Below, piece after piece: positions 11,886 to 23,700 of a stretch of DNA of 64,000 nucleotides. The first letter of the stretch is position 1; the number at the start of each line of letters is the position of its first letter. Made by a program: the position numbers and the translations under genes. A model generated the notes under the pieces. The model saw only the letters and a program-made list of their open reading frames with translations. It had not been told where the DNA came from and searched no databases. This stretch comes from Otatea glauca (Eukaryota; Streptophyta; Magnoliopsida; Poales; Poaceae): NCBI GenBank assembly GCA_036346275.1, contig JAYEVK010000026.1, positions 16,571 to 80,570 on the forward strand, in the 5' to 3' direction.

Positions 11886-12001
11886 CTCAAATTGCTCTAG
11901 CTCGAAAAACAATCCAAATCAAACTCAAACTTGAGCACACCTTGCTCAAATAAAGTCAAATACTCATCACAAACATGGATGGACCTACACATGGTCCTTC
12001 A

Positions 12002-12006
12002 ATTTG
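12002..12006. repeat. Target-site duplication ATTTG (right)
   Basis: Exact copy of 9584-9588. It lies 15 bases before the start of the third ALIX-like exon. Confidence 0.8.
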
Positions 12007-12542
12007 ACTTCTCAACACAGAGGCAACTGGAAAATCTAGAAGCACATAGTGTCAGTCTCGGAGATATGCTTAAAGAAATGAAGAGAAAGGTACAATCCTC
12101 TCTTGTTGTAAGACTAATCCTGATATTGTGTACATAGAGTACTGTAAGCCCAGAGTATATATTCTAGCTGCCAGGAATGAACTGCTTAGCAATGTCTGCT
12201 TACTTTCTTAGTGGCCATATCGTGCTTATGACACGCATATTCATTTCTACCAGGATGATACACATGATGATCTTTTTAAGGAAGAGATTACAAAGTATTA
12301 TCCAATCTGTGCTGAAATTACTGATAATATTGTGGCACATGAAAAATTATTGATACAAGTACAAGCCGCTATTCCTGGTAGTTTTTTTGTCTACTTTTGG
12401 ACAATTTTTGGTCTATAGGTTTGGGGTAAACATCCTTTCTGCTAAAAGATAGATGCTCCTAGCCATCTTGTGTTGCAGCTACTCGTATGGTGATGGTGTA
12501 GCTCTAGATTCACATTTTTTGAGTGGACAGTGCTTATCATTA

Positions 12543-13040
12543 TCTATACTACTGCTGGTAGCATCTTTGTGTTTTATTCTATCTTTAGTTGGATATGTAG
12601 ATTGTTAGGCCAATTCCTCATTTTCTAGCCTTCTGCTATTTCCTTTCCTGGTTAATTAGACGATCCTTGGTGCATTAGATTCTTGCTCTTTAGACCATTA
12701 TATTAGGGGCCCTCTATTATAGATGGATCACTAGGTGTTGTTTATTCCTTCAAGTAGTCAAATTATTTTGCATAGCTGAAACTTCCATTATAGGTGGGTC
12801 ATCATGTCGATATGATGGATTGGCCCGAGGTTTTCTTGGTTTAATTTCTTGGATGTGATTAGCTTTGGAGTTAGCTACGAGGAAGATAGATAACTCTGAA
12901 GAAATTGTCTATCTGTGTTAAGTAGGAACTGTGATTCCTTGACCATTTTATACCCTGCTTATTCACAAACTTCTCTACTACATCTTGACATACGATTATA
13001 TTTTCATAACCAGCGCAGCGTAGCACGCATATCCACCTAG
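12543..13040 (+). mobile_element. Candidate Helitron (3' end well supported)
   Basis: The 3' end has a GCGT-AGC-ACGC hairpin, then ATATCCAC, then CTAG, followed by T at 13041. This matches the Helitron rule of a hairpin about 10-12 bases before a terminal CTRR inserted between A and T. A possible 5' end, TCTATACTACT preceded by A, is at 12543, which would give a 498 bp non-autonomous element. No Rep/helicase is present. The true 5' end could lie further upstream, in which case the ALIX-like exons would be Helitron cargo. Confidence 0.45.
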
Positions 13041-14555
13041 TTTCAATTAAAGCCAATGTCTTTTCATGGTTGTAGTGTGTAGCCAAGAGGTGGTCGCACT
13101 ACATCTTCTCCCCTACATCATCAATTGTTTTGTGTTGCCAATTTGTATTTGTTTTCTGCATCAACAGCGAGGGTGGTTGGCTCAATGCTACACATTTTTA
13201 TCAAAGTGAAAAACCACGCTAGCAATCATGTCAATCACACGTCTGAACTTTCATCTCGTAGTGTTGGGGAAATGCCACACAGTGAAGCCTCATGCCTTCA
13301 CCCTTTAGCTTATTCAGTACAACCCAGAAACATCTAACATATGTTCTGGAAATGAAATAGTGGACAATGATACGGAGGTTTTGAATTATCATCCACTGGC
13401 GTAAGAACTAACTAGTGTGAGTTGATAACGTAGATACCTCAATAATTTTCAGGTATCTACCTCTTACTATTACTGTTGTTTATTGTTGGTCTCGAGCTTC
13501 TGTCCATTGACACGAGTAAATAGTACCATGCGATGTTTCAATTTTAGAATGTGCAATCATATGATTGGTGGTCTATTGGTATTAAACACACACATGGTGG
13601 ATTCACAACCCACTTCTTTGATATACTACTTGGCTATATCTGTCCCTTTCCACCTAACTAACTTGTCCGTTCACCATTGATTAGTTAGAATTCTGAAATG
13701 GTGTTATATAAGTTGATTATAATTAGTTTTGTGTGGGATTCAAGTATGACCCATTATATTGTAACTTAGACCAATTAAGCTAAACCTCAATAGAGGTTAG
13801 TTAAGGTAGTTGAAGCTAAATGCGAAGACATTAGTTAAACTGAGATAATGCTTAGCTGGAAGTGTTCCTATCTTCTATGAATTACAGGCTGAATGAGAAT
13901 TTTACATGCTGCTTTTATCAACTAACTGTGGATTGGATGGGGTTTGTGTATTGACACGTCACCTTTTTTTTTTACCATTGTATCAGCTATTTCCATTGAC
14001 CGTTGGTAGCTGAAGTTATCTCTTCTGTCAGATCTAGTTCTGGTTTATCAATCTGGATTCTGGAATGAGTTTACCATGTGCTTGCAAACTAGATTTTTCT
14101 TACAAGAAGCTTACATAGCACTGATAATACAAGGGGATTGAAAGCTCATGCCATCGACCGTATTTGTGATTTCTTTGAGCGGCCAAATTCAATTTTTGGT
14201 TTCCTTTAATAGCTACTTTAGGAAGAAAAAGAAAAGGTACCTGTCCAGTTTTGACCATATTTGGTATAATTTTAAAATGTGACGATTTCATCCATTGTGC
14301 TCCTTTAGCTTAACTGTTGTACAAGTTAATTTTAAAATGTATTTCGCTGCAATGACATGTTCTGGTTGAGAGCTGGGACTCGCGATCATTCGGTACAGCT
14401 TTGGTTGTGTGCCATAATTGAACAACAGCCGATCGTATTTTATGCATGCTATTAGCCGTTGCAATCCTCAGGCTCTCAAAGATTTGTATATTTGAGAAAG
14501 TGAAAACTGGACTGACTTGACAGTTTCCCTCGGAGAAATGCAGTAAGGCGCCTGC
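13041..14555. other. Intergenic, no recognised gene
   Basis: Mostly AT-rich with short, unconserved ORFs. 13070-13120 (TGTAGTGTGTAGCCAAGAG followed by a CTTCTCCCCTA block) resembles 46488-46540, so at least this part is a short dispersed repeat. Nothing else could be assigned. Confidence 0.4.
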
Positions 14556-14685
14556 AAGATGAAAAAGCAAGAGAACAAGAAAAGGTGCAGTTGTGTCTCA
14601 CAGTCAAAATACCTGTGTTTGTAAGTTCTTATGCTTGATTTATTTTGTTGTCGTACGTGTGTGCTGATTTAGGTCAAAACTAACA
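14556..14685 (+). repeat. Truncated LTR end of a small copia-like element
   Basis: AGATGAAAAAGCAAGAGAACAAG, AAATACCTGTGTTTGTAAGTTCTTATGCTTGATT and the following CGTGTGTGCTGATTTAGG match 15912-16029 and its continuation at 26817. The unit ends near CTAACA. A primer-binding-like site follows at 14688, so this is the 3' part of a left LTR whose 5' part is missing. Confidence 0.6.
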
Positions 14686-15711
14686 ATTAGTATCAAAGCG
14701 AGGTTTTAACATTGGTGTCATGCTTGCCCTAGGGGAGGCCACTACTGTTGCGCCTCAGGGTAGGCTATCGTTGCTGAGCGACGCAATGTTGAGCGGAATC
14801 CGATGGTGCATTGAGCATGGCTGCAGTGGTGCATGTGGCTCCAAGATGAGAAGATGGTGAGGTAGCGAGCCGTCATCAAGGCACGCATTATATACAATAT
14901 ATGGTGTACGTGCGTGTGTGTATTCAGGTCATTGTGTTAATGTCCCATATGTACTTGAGTATTTGTGAGTATGTATCCAAGTGCTAGTGTTTGTAAAACT
15001 CTTGTCCGAGTCTCCATGTCATTGAAGTTGTGTCACGAGGGGGAGAATCAGCGTAAGGAGATGATGTACAATAAGTTGTCTCATTGGTGGCAAAGAGGTG
15101 ACAACAATGGCGTGGAGGCCATCATTGCAAGAAGAGCTGAGGTCGTTAAGACTGGAGTTATCGACAAGTCATGTCACTGGCGAACAAAAAGGTAGTGGCA
15201 AAGATGTGACGGCGAAAGGTAAAGAAGGTGTGTCTCGTTGATACCCGCTATTGACAAGCGTCATCAACAACAGGTGTGACAAGATGACATCGATGGCCAT
15301 TTGTGTGTCTCATCGAAAAGGTTGTCAAAGCTATATGTTCACGTGTCAATTGTGTCCATGAGATATTATATGTGATCACGTGAGTTCTTGCTCAAATTGT
15401 GTCTACAAGATAAACGTGTGAGAGTTCTTTTAGAGTTGTCATGCGTATTAGAAGAGATAATACTATACAAGAAGATCAAAAGGAAGACACCACATGTGCT
15501 AGGAGGAGTCCAGGATGTTGAGAAGATGTGTTCGTCATCCTAAGTTGAATTCGTGGGAGATGTGTCCAGGACGTTGAGATGTGTTTGTTGTCCTGAGTCA
15601 TGTCCATTGAAGATGAGTCCGGGACGATTAGGAGATATGTTCATTATCCTATGTCGAGTAAATATTGAGTAAGTCGTAGTTGAGACTGACTATCTCCACA
15701 GTTAGAGTTGT
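14686..15711 (+). mobile_element. Internal region of small non-autonomous LTR element
   Basis: The region begins with TAGTATCAAAGCGAGG (14688), a decayed form of the TGGTATCAGAGC site complementary to initiator tRNA-Met. At 15037 it contains GAGGGGGAG, a polypurine-tract-like run. It is about 1 kb long with no protease, integrase or reverse transcriptase signature. The ORF at 14965-15195 is not recognisable. The element would depend on proteins supplied by others, if it ever moved. Confidence 0.45.
15480..15665 (+). repeat. Degenerate ~60-70 bp repeats
   Basis: Three successive blocks carry GAGTCCAGGATGTTGAGAAGATGTG, TGTCCAGGACGTTGAGATGTGT and GAGTCCGGGACGATTAGGAGATATGT. Each is followed by a T.TCCT..GT sequence. 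Confidence 0.5.
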
Positions 15712-16029
15712 GTTAGAAATTAGATGTTACAATCTTAAAGGCATGAATGTTAGGGTTAATCTTGTGTCTGAATCAAAATAGGAAAAGAGAGAAGTCCAAA
15801 ACAAATAAGGAAATGAGACCTATTCAGATTCGGTTACTTGAATTATTTTCTGATTCTTAGAGCGGAAGGTTATGGTATAAATTTCTAGGTAGTTCTGAGC
15901 ATTGTAAGTAAGATGAAAAAGCAAGAGAACAAGAGAACAACAAAATATGCTAGTTGTATCACATAGTTAAAATACTTATGTTTGTAAGTTCTTACGCTTG
16001 ATTTTTTTTTATTATCGTGCGTGTGTACT
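15712..16029 (+). repeat. Right LTR of small copia-like element, split by Sirevirus
   Basis: The LTR starts TGTTAGAAATTAG. From 15912 it matches the left LTR fragment at 14556. The match stops at the Sirevirus insertion (16030) and resumes at 26817-26829 (GATCAGGCCAAAACT versus GATTTAGGTCAAAACT). The younger element therefore inserted near the 3' end of this LTR. Confidence 0.6.
16025..16029. repeat. Target duplication GTACT (left, imperfect)
   Basis: GTACT before the left LTR pairs with ATACT at 26812-26816, one mismatch. Confidence 0.6.
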
Positions 16030-16122
16030 TGAAGGACCATGTGGAGGTCCATCCTTGCTTGTGATGAGTATTTGACTTTATATGATCTAGGATAGCTTAG
16101 ATTTGAGTTTGTATTTAAATGT

Positions 16123-16452
16123 GATCTTCATGTGTTGGCCGGACCAAATTTTTATGATCTTCATGTGTAGGTCAGACCAAATTTTTGTGATCTTCATCTG
16201 TAGGCCGGACCAAATTTTTATGATCTTCATGTGTAGGCCGGACCAAATTTTTGTGATCTTCATGTGTAGGCCGGACCAAATTTTTGTGATCTTCATGTGT
16301 AGGCCGGACCAAATTTTTGTGATCTTCATGTGTAGGCTGGACTAAAATTTTATGATCTTCATGTGTATAACGGACCAAATCGCGATGGTTCTCATGTGTA
16401 CTACGGACCAAATCGCGATGGTTCTCATGTGTACTACGGATCAATTTTTACT
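16123..16452 (+). repeat. 33 bp tandem array, 10 units (left LTR)
   Basis: The unit is GATCTTCATGTGTAGGCCGG followed by ACCAAATTTTTGT. Exactly ten units of 33 bases fill this interval; the last three are variants with CGCGAT or ACTACGG. Because 33 is a multiple of three, repetitive ORFs arise on both strands. Confidence 0.93.
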
Positions 16453-17307
16453 CGCGTGTAGTAATATGCATTTTTGAAAGTTTTCCCTTACTTAAAAAAT
16501 TATTTGATCTACATGAAAGTTGTAGAGAATTTCAAGACGCATCTTTTCCATGTTGACAAGTTTTTCATTTGAGCAACATAAAAAATCATATAAAATCGGG
16601 AAGGTTAACAGAGATTCTCACGTGTACTACAGACCAATTTTCCAGCGTGCAGTAATATGCAATTTTTAGGGTCTTCTCGTGCTCGAAAAATTATGTGTTC
16701 TACATGAAAGTTGTAGATAATTTCGAAACACAACTTTTTCATGTTGACAAGATTTTCAGTAGAACAACATATAAAATCATAACAAATTGAGAAGATCCTG
16801 CTGTATTGAAAACAGCTTGTCTGCATTTGGTTGAAATGCTTTGGTCCGTTTTTGGTTTTTCTTTTCTAACCCTAACTCGTAATCGAATTGTTGTGATGGG
16901 TTCATGGTGGAACCAAGAAGAGATTTCTTGTCTTTGTGAATATATGACTTCATTTGGTGGTCATGGTGAGGCGAAGGGAGGCTGAAACTAGACATGGGAT
17001 GGCCGGAGGTTCAAGTTGGCCGGAAGTTCGCCGGAAGATGGCCGGAGATGAAGTCGGTGCAGTTCCAGGAGACAAGAGATCAGTGGAAAAGCTAGCTTAT
17101 CACTACTTGGATCAAGGAAAGCTGTAGCGTTGCAGTCTGGAAGATAAAGTAGTGGATAAGTATAGCTTGCTTTCAGGTGTACTAGAAAGTACCTGAGTTT
17201 AGTTGAGAGTTGTTGAGAGTGACAGTGTAAGGATCAAATCCTGGCTCTTGGAAGTTGGCTTAGGATTGAAGCAAGACATCCAAGGGTAGGAATTGATCCC
17301 AGGTCAC

Positions 17308-17315
17308 TATAAATA
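17308..17315 (+). promoter_or_regulatory. TATA box of left Sirevirus LTR
   Basis: TATAAATA in the context GGTCACTATAAATAGAGG. The same context occurs in the right LTR and the solo LTR. Confidence 0.7.
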
Positions 17316-18120
17316 GAGGGGTAGGGCAGCCTCCCCTCTTTCAAGGTTCTGAGGTTTTTGCTGCTCATTTGAGTTTTGCGCACTTTGTTGTGAGGCTTTG
17401 TAAACCTCCCTTCCAGAAATGAAATGTTCTTCATTTATATTCTAGTTTCATTTCCTTTACGCATTTACATTACGCACTTAAATTACATTATCTAAATTCG
17501 CATTTACTTGCAATTTACTTTACGTAATTTGGATTTGCCTCATCTCCTTCTACATGCTATTGAATCTTTGTTGAAATTCATGGTTGATGAACTCTTCTCT
17601 TGATTCGATGTTTTCAATCATTTAGGCAATACTTACATTCTTGTTGCAAGTTGTAAATCGTGTGTTCTTGAAGTGTGTAAAGCGTGTGACTTGCAGTTCT
17701 TTAGTTTTGATTTGCTTCGGTTCTTGTTGCAAAGAATGAGATATTGATTGGATGAATTTTCACTCGAGCATATCCAAATTCTCTAGGCAACCACGGTTCA
17801 AGTTCGCAAAGACGATCTTTTGTTCCTTCATGATGAATTCTTAATTGATCGAGTTTTGGTGTTTACTCTTGTGCTATCTTGCTTCTTTGTGACGTGTGAG
17901 AAGGCATTCAAGTCTATCTTGATCATTAGAATCTCACGAGCAAGCCAAGATCACAGATTGGCTTTTGGAGTCGTGTTGTTTTCTGAACACTGCTTGTGTT
18001 TTTCTAGTCTTTGTTCTTTCAAGCAGTATTGAGTCTTTTGACTAGTATTTGTCCAAGAGGTGGGAAAATTTATTTTGGGACCATTCACCCCCCCTCTGGT
18101 CGCCATCTCGGTCTTTCAAT

Positions 18121-18133
18121 TGGTATCAGAGCC
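18121..18133 (+). promoter_or_regulatory. Primer-binding site (initiator tRNA-Met)
   Basis: TGGTATCAGAGCC begins two bases after the LTR end. It is complementary to the 3' end of plant initiator tRNA-Met, the usual primer of Ty1/copia elements. Confidence 0.9.
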
Positions 18134-18173
18134 GGTTTTGCTCTTTCATAGATCTTGACCGGTCTCAAGAGCC

Positions 18174-20776
18174 ATGGCGATGGACAAGTATTCCACCAAG
18201 CCACCCATTTTCTCTGGAGTCGATTTTCCATTCTGGAAGTCACGCATGGAGTCATACATCACTGCCCAGGGCTTCCTGATATGGCAGAAGGTGAAACTCC
18301 CATATGAGGTTCCTACCGATGAAAACGTCACGGCCGGCAATATGGCTGACGTTGAGGCGAACGCTAAGGCAAGGAACATCCTCATACAGGGTCTTAGCGA
18401 AGTGAGTATGACAGATTTCTCACTTTCGTTACGCTCATGAGATTTGGGTAACCTCGATGCTTACCATGAGGGCACTACCCAAATCAAGGCGGTTCGGCAG
18501 GACCAATTCAAGCGTGAGTTCAACAAGTTTGAACGACATCTTTGGTGAGAGTCTTGACGAGTGCTTTGGTCGGTTTACGAAGATTTTGAGCAACCTCCGA
18601 GCGATGGTTGCATATACCCCGACTCGGATAATGCTCGACATTTCTTGACGCGACTCGATCTTCGTGTTTGGAAAATGAAAGTGACCACCATCAAGGACAC
18701 CACCGACTGTCGACCTTGACTCTTGACGGTGTATTCCGCCTCAAGACTCATGAGATCAACGTCGTCTCGCGGAAGACGAAATCTCGATCGATGGCCTTGG
18801 TCACCGATCCCATTGGATCTTCCTCTTCGACTCTTCTTGTGGTTTCTCTCTCCACCCTTTGCGAGCTAGCGATGACCATCTGGAAAATTTTCGAAAATGA
18901 GCTTGCTCTTCTTGCTCGCAAGTTTTCTCATGCCTACAAGAGGGTAAGAGAGAGAAAAAGAGGTGTCGTGATCACCTGCTTCGAGTGTGGTGACCCCAAC
19001 CACATTCAAGCAAACTGCCCCAAGCTGGAGAAGGGCAAGAGCGAACAAGGCGGTTCGGGCAAGAACGATTACACCGACAAGAACCGCAACAAGAAGGCCC
19101 TAGCTCGTGAGCCGACGAAGAAGAAATACCACAACTTCGCCAAGAACAAGAAGCTCTTTCACCGGGTCCTCGCCGCGCTGGAGGGCAAGTTTCATGCTAA
19201 GGCTAGGCCGAGGTGTTTGGAGTTAGAGAAAGAGGTAGATAGCCTGTCTCGGGAGTTAGCTTTACTTAAATCATGTTCCTCCCGAGACTCTGATAGATGT
19301 ACTCTCTGTGATGCTTTGCTTGTGGAGCTGGAGAACCTAAGGAAGTTGCATGATAGTGTGCTTGTTGATCTTGAGAATCTGAAGTTGAAGAATGCTAGTT
19401 CTGTTACCTTTGATATTCCTGCCGATGCTAGCTTTTCTCCTGCTCACTCAAATGCTTCTTGTGACAATTGCCTAAACTACTTATCTTGAAATTGATGCCA
19501 TGAGCTTACACCTTAGAAAGCTTTACGCTAGGAATGATGAACTTGAATTGCATGCTTCTAAGGATCGGTCGACTCATGTGAGAGTTGTAGGCAACTAAAA
19601 CTTGACAATAATGCCTTGAATGTCAAGTGTGATCAACTTGCTAAGGACTTACTAGTTAAGTCAAAAATTGGTTACTGTTCTTGTGTGTTGGGGTTAAGGA
19701 TGATATGGATAAAATCCATATTGAGCTTAGAAAGAAGTTAGAAGACCAAACTCTTAGGATTAGAAATGCCCTTGCGTTTCTTGTGAGGCCCTCAAGATTG
19801 AGGCAATCGTGCTAAGGAACAAAAGCACGTGCTGAGAGATCTTCTCTTTCTGGTTCTTCTTCTTCCTCTCCTTCCCCCTGTTCTTCATGTGCCTCGTTCT
19901 TCCAGGAGTGTGAGTATCTCATGAGCACTCTCGAGAAGTTTGTTGGGGGCAAGAAGAAGCTCAATCTAATTCTAGACCAATCCAAGATTAGCCGATTTAA
20001 TCAGGGTCTAGGATTTGACTACTTGGAGCACGCTAGGACTCATCCTCCTACCATTGTGCGTGGCTCCAAGAGTGGTGAGATCGTGGTAGCTCCTGTGGTG
20101 AGTACTCGTGTTTAGGTCTGCTGGGATTGACCATGGGATCTCTCGAGCAGAAGGTGCTTCTCCTGTTGCTTCTGCCTCTAGTAAGGCAAAGTACTCATGC
20201 ACCTTCTGTAAGAAGGATGGTCACCTAGTAGATTTCTGCTTCAGGCGCGCCAAGATCATCAGGCGTGAGCATGTTGCTGCTTTTAGAGGTTTTCAGGGTC
20301 ATCCCCAGACTCTGAGTGCTTCTAAAGCACGCACTGCTTTTAGACAGGTTAGAGAGTCGCCTGTTTTTGGGCAGCGTACAAGACTTGGTTTTCATCTTTG
20401 TTGATCGGGTTTTAATCCTGAGTTGCTCGTGGTCGGGATCTTTCCGCCGTCCTCTAGATATTCCTCGTTTTCCCATCGAGGTAGATATCGGCGGCGTGAG
20501 GTGTTCTTGGTAGGAGATCTAAGCGAGCTTCTTTGGGATGGTCCGGCTTTTGCACTCTGGCGTGCCAACACGATTCGACTCTAGATTATCTACCAGAGTT
20601 GCTCCTGATCGTGTGAGAGTTGAGCGTCAGAGAGACACTCGAGTCCAGTCTTCTTCTGTGGCTGGTACTTTGAGGTGTCGTATGGTTTAGTATTGGGTTC
20701 CTAAGTCTTCACTCTATTCCAGTACTGAGTCATCTTTCCCTCTTGTGTCAATTCCTTGTGTCATGTCTATGCGATG
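18174..20776 (+). pseudogene. Sirevirus-like gag, frame-disrupted
   Basis: Gag packages element RNA into virus-like particles. The first ATG in good context gives MAMDKYSTKPPIFSG, then WKSRMESYI, a typical copia gag start. Later blocks in shifted frames include FGRFTKILSNLRAM and LKTHEINVVSRK. A CX2CX4HX4C zinc knuckle lies at 18977-19018 (CFECGDPNHIQANC), followed by a Lys-rich stretch, then a Leu/Glu-rich coiled-coil-like part with paired CxxC motifs (CTLCDALL; SNASCDNC). A second CX2CX4HX4C lies at 20198-20239 (CTFCKKDGHLVDFC). The frame ends with a VQ/WVPKS-like tail and TGA near 20774. At least six frame breaks occur; several lie at CTG/CAG-like positions and may be sequencing error. Two knuckles plus the coiled coil are Sirevirus traits. 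Confidence 0.8.
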
Positions 20777-23700
20777 ATGCTTTTAAGTGCCTTTTGCCTT
20801 TCTCATGGCATGAGTCGCTTGAGGCCAGCTTAAGGATGTGATCACTGCCTAGTGGAGTGGATTTGGGTCATCTTGTGGACTTGTCCTTTCTTAGTTCGAT
20901 TCTTAGTCCATGAGTTGTCCTGAGGCATCATCTTCGTCGTGCATAAGTAGTGGACCTCGTTTTTCCTCGAGGTACCCACTCACGGCAAGAGTTGCAGGAA
21001 AGTATGTTGGTCATGTTGATCTTTACTAATCTCATCTAGGATCGGTTTGTCGCTTTTCAATGTTGGCACTCGATGTGAATTCCGAGTTGACCTTTGCGGC
21101 TTGTCTCTAGAGGATTGGATCTTCCTGCATGACCATCATGAGCATCATGCTAACCTGCATGTACTTTCAACTTTGTTTGCCTCGTGTTTCTCTCCACATG
21201 TGTTGAGCTTCATGATAACAGCATTGGGGACTTACACTTCCATGGTGAGCTATCTCATACCCTCATATCGGTTATACTTGTGATCATCATTTCCATGACA
21301 TGTTGTGATTGCTCTTACTCCCATGTGTATTATATGTACTTTGCTAGGTCTTGTTAGTTTTTGTTTGTCTTGTTTTGTGCCATAGCATGTTTTCCCAACC
21401 ATCTTTGTGCTTCATGTATTATATCCTAAATTCAGGAGCTCTTTCCCAAACATGTGATTCTCTTGTTTTATCCTGTCCATGATATTGTTCATTTGGTATG
21501 AGCATTTGTATTAACAATGGGCACGTGCTATATATCATTTACTTTATTTTGTCATGAGTAGTATCTAGGTTATATGACCTGATTTTCTATTACATCCATG
21601 ATTAGCTTTGTTTAGACTTTGTTTGTCAGACTTTGTGCTACATGTGAGTGCCTTTCATGAGATTAGGGTCATATGATCTAGGCGCCATTGTATGACTTAT
21701 ATTGTTCATGATCACCTTTTATTGTCCTTCATGCTTATATGCTTCATACCTATTTTGCATGAGCTTGTGTTCTTCATTCATGGCATGTATTCATCATCAT
21801 GCATAGAGTGTTGCATAAGTAGCTTCTCATCTTTGTGTCCATGGTCACCATTTACTTTCGTGCTGTCTGTGTCCTCATGACCTTTTGTTTGGTCTTGTTT
21901 TGACGGGCCTTTTTTGCAGCATGTAAATATTGTTATTGAGACTATGGATAAATGGATCTTGATGTTGCTAATTGGTTTGTTTTATGCATGATCCTCTTTG
22001 GTTGTCTTCATTCATCTTGCTCATGTTATATCTAGTAGCATGTTGTTGTGCTTCATTGTGGTATTTCTTCATGCTCATTGCCATGTTTAGGGTAGTATCT
22101 TGATCCGTGTATTTCTAGGCTTGCACATGATCCCTGCTAGCATTTTGTTGCTGTGATGCACCTTGCTTAGCTTCTTCTGCCAGCATGATAGTGCTATGAT
22201 GTACCTTGCTGTTGTTTATCATGTGGATATGTTTTCACTGTTGTCTATGGATATATGGATCTTGATGCTATCTTTAGCTTGGTTGTGATCATGATCTTAC
22301 ATTACCTTCTGCATCATGTTCATGCTCTAGATGATCATTTGCCACACTTTTCCTGTATCTTGTCCATTCGTGCCTAGGAACTGGATCACTAACCCTTGCC
22401 AAAGCATAGATCTGTTGGATGCATATGTGTAGGCCTTCTGGTGAGGAGACCATCATCCTAGAAATATCTCTAAGTCTTCTTCCTCTGCTTTTTGGATCCA
22501 CTTCAGGTCATTTGCCACTACTTGCTCTACACTGCAGTAGGTAAGTACCTCTGAAAATGTTGATGATAGTGATGGGTCTCTTAGGAGGTTGTGGTTCTTT
22601 TGTAGGTAGAGCTTGTGTTCTATTTGTCTAGAGTCTTTTGGTTGGACTTCTAGCATAGTTAGGTTGCTTCTTACCTTGAGCCATCTTGCTCCTTAGAGAC
22701 CATGTGGTTTTAGATCTTATCTCTTCTCCTCTAGCTTTCTACCTATCTCTTGTGAGGTGAAGAGTTTTAGAGTGTGCCTCAAGGGGAGTAGAGTGTGTTC
22801 AGGGGGATTTGAGCTTGGGTTTATGAGCTCATATGGCATTTCGTGAGGGGGAGCTGGTTTGTATATTATGTATTATATGTTTTCTTCCAACTTAGCTTTT
22901 CTTTTCTTTGTGTTTCTTTTGGGTGACTTTGGGCTTGTTTTCTTGAGTTGAGTTCACTCACTTAGACTTCTGGCATGCCTTCCATGGACCTCTTATCTTG
23001 TGCTTTAGGTTGCTATCATGCGTGATTAGCTGTTCTCTCTTCTCTCTAGGTTGAGTTCCCTCACAGTCTTATAAGTCTAGCAGGTTTTGGGCCTCCTGGG
23101 TAGAAAGGGTCTGTGTGCACTCCTTTGGGATCTAGAGTCAGCTTCCCTATATCAGTCACTGGGGAAGATAAGAGCGAGTCTGAGCCATAGTGAGTCTCTT
23201 CTATCTTTTCTATGCTCAATAGCCACCTAGTTTGCAGTTTTCTCGACCTCTTCTCCTTATTCTGTTTTCTTTGGTTGTTATTGAGTTCAATTGGGTTTTC
23301 TTTATGCCTAATCTTGATAATAACTCAACTTTAACCAGATTTGAGCTTAAAATTGATTCATTTGTTGAGGGGGAGTTTGGGAATCTGTTCATGCATTGCA
23401 TTTAGACTGCATTTTCTGTTTTATGAGCTTTGTCTATTATGCATTTGAAATACATCATGCTATATCTTTCGAAGAAAATCACTAGCTTAGATATGTCCAA
23501 GTTCATTTATCTAGCTAAGGTTAATTAAAATCTGAAAAACTTAAAAGCTTCAAATGAAAACTTGATGAAACATGTTGCTTTTACTTACTAAGTTTCTTCT
23601 CTAGGGGCTTTTACCATGAATTGTGAAATTTTGGATTTCTCTAGAGTCCCTATAACAACTTGGGTGAAATTTGCTTGATCCATATTTGAGTCCTTAGAAT

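Larger units (their letters stand above)
9589..12001 (-). mobile_element. Solo LTR, Sirevirus-like family
   Basis: On the minus strand this 2413 bp unit starts TGAAGGACCATGTG and ends TTCGATCTTTCA, so it has TG...CA termini. Its start, its end (CACCCCCTCT.GTCGC) and its middle (10420-10760) match the LTRs of the element at 16030-26811. Perfect ATTTG duplications flank it and there is no internal region, so it is a solo LTR left by LTR-LTR recombination. It lies in an intron of the ALIX-like fragment, antisense to it. It carries its own tandem-repeat blocks (9730-9905 and 11621-11885), unlike the 33 bp array of the full element, so it is a related subfamily. Confidence 0.88.
9199..12377 (+). 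pseudogene. ALIX/BRO1-family gene fragment (V domain exons)
   Basis: ALIX proteins have an N-terminal BRO1 domain and a coiled-coil V domain, and act with ESCRT-III in endosomal sorting. Four blocks match the V domain in order: 9199-9251 (NLNQAAHGDSNIEQGL, then a stop); about 9400-9519 (DNYTLL, then GNEDAIVGTLQESL, ending before GTATGT); 12021-12089 (RQLENLEAHSVSLGDMLKEM, after CACAG and before GTAC); and 12254-12377 (DDLFKEEITKYYPICAEITD, then VQA). Exons 2 and 3 join in phase with GT-AG borders. A solo LTR occupies the intron between them. A short stretch expected between exons 3 and 4 is missing or altered. No BRO1 domain and no downstream exons were found, and there is an in-frame stop. 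This is a decayed or captured fragment, not a working gene. The family call is fairly firm. Confidence 0.68.
16030..18118 (+). repeat. Left LTR of Sirevirus-like element
   Basis: 2089 bp, collinear with 24679-26811. Order: 33 bp tandem array, a pair of similar segments around 16440 and 16620 (both with CATGAAAGTTGTAGA.AATTTC), the TATA box, then a conserved tail ending TCGGTCTTTCA. It retains CCGG, CAG and CTG at many places where the right LTR has shortened or altered bases. Confidence 0.88.

Noticed and set aside
11273..11953. Trp/Ser/Arg-rich ORFs on both strands in the solo LTR
   Set aside because: They are translations of the 67-68 bp repeats.
16087..16444. Repetitive ORFs of 80-90 codons on both strands (also 24736-25192)
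   Set aside because: They are read-through of the 33 bp tandem array, whose unit is a multiple of three; the 11-residue repeats have no domain and exist on both strands at once.
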